A DNA stretch of 12,923 nt from positions 1 through 12,923 of the forward strand of contig QENJ01000011.1 of assembly GCA_013374505.1 (NCBI GenBank), in the 5' to 3' direction. Source of the stretch: Candidatus Methanophagaceae archaeon (lineage in GTDB: Archaea; Halobacteriota; Syntropharchaeia; Alkanophagales; Methanospirareceae). The notes under the pieces were generated by a model that saw nothing but the letters and a program-made list of their open reading frames with translations, made no database searches and was not told where the DNA came from. Both the position numbers and the translations under genes were made by a program. Positions 12,923 through 12,923 of this stretch are shown in pieces; positions within the stretch are counted from its first letter, which is position 1, and the number at the start of each line of letters is the position of its first letter.

Positions 12923-12923
12923 C

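Noticed and set aside
1..12923. CRISPR array or insertion sequence explaining the gene cluster
   Set aside because: No regularly spaced direct repeats, transposase motifs or terminal inverted repeats were found; the only long repeat is the coding duplication of the STAND genes.

Overview
The window looks like part of a methane-cycling archaeon's genome. The left end carries ftr, the formylmethanofuran:tetrahydromethanopterin formyltransferase of the C1 (methanogenesis or reverse methanogenesis) pathway. Candidate promoters are TATA-like, Shine-Dalgarno sites are used unevenly, and pyrimidine tracts rather than strong hairpins follow several genes. The archaeal assignment rests mainly on ftr. 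A bacterial-type 6-phosphofructokinase and a class II aldolase-like enzyme next to ftr are unusual for a classical methanogen. They would fit an uncultured lineage such as ANME-1 or a relative, but that lineage guess is inference.

Left third (1-4603), metabolic. A zinc-finger/TPR protein and ftr form a tight minus-strand pair with a 3-base gap. A minus-strand pfkA lies upstream of them. It diverges from a plus-strand class II aldolase-like gene across a 246-base intergenic region with candidate TATA boxes and a perfect TTAACGTTAA palindrome. The two genes would supply successive glycolytic steps, although the aldolase is divergent at several family positions.

Right two thirds (4716-12726), a candidate immunity or conflict operon, all on the minus strand. 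In transcription order: (1) an 890-residue DUF4062 (TIR-like) / NB-ARC-type STAND ATPase / TPR protein; (2) a 280-residue stand-alone SIR2 protein with the NAD-hydrolase motifs of antiphage effectors; (3) a 1264-residue protein carrying nSTAND1, DUF4062, a second STAND ATPase and TPRs, whose C-terminal 730 residues are a close paralogue of gene 1; (4) a MntA-type nucleotidyltransferase; (5) the wreck of its HEPN partner, reduced by an internal deletion to the first ~10 codons and the last ~33; (6) a small zinc-ribbon protein. Gaps are 23 and 29 bases, then 12 bases, then two ATGA overlaps, so the set can be one transcript. The simplest reading is a SIR2 NADase effector under two duplicated STAND sensors with TPR recognition arms. 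This is not an arrangement I recognise as a named system. The minus-strand 3' end of another gene, possibly DUF3795-like, runs in from the right edge.

The main points for follow-up are the SIR2 / double-STAND operon, the nSTAND1+DUF4062+NB-ARC fusion, the duplication flanking SIR2, and the deleted HEPN toxin beside an intact antitoxin-type nucleotidyltransferase. I saw no CRISPR array, rRNA, tRNA or insertion sequence.
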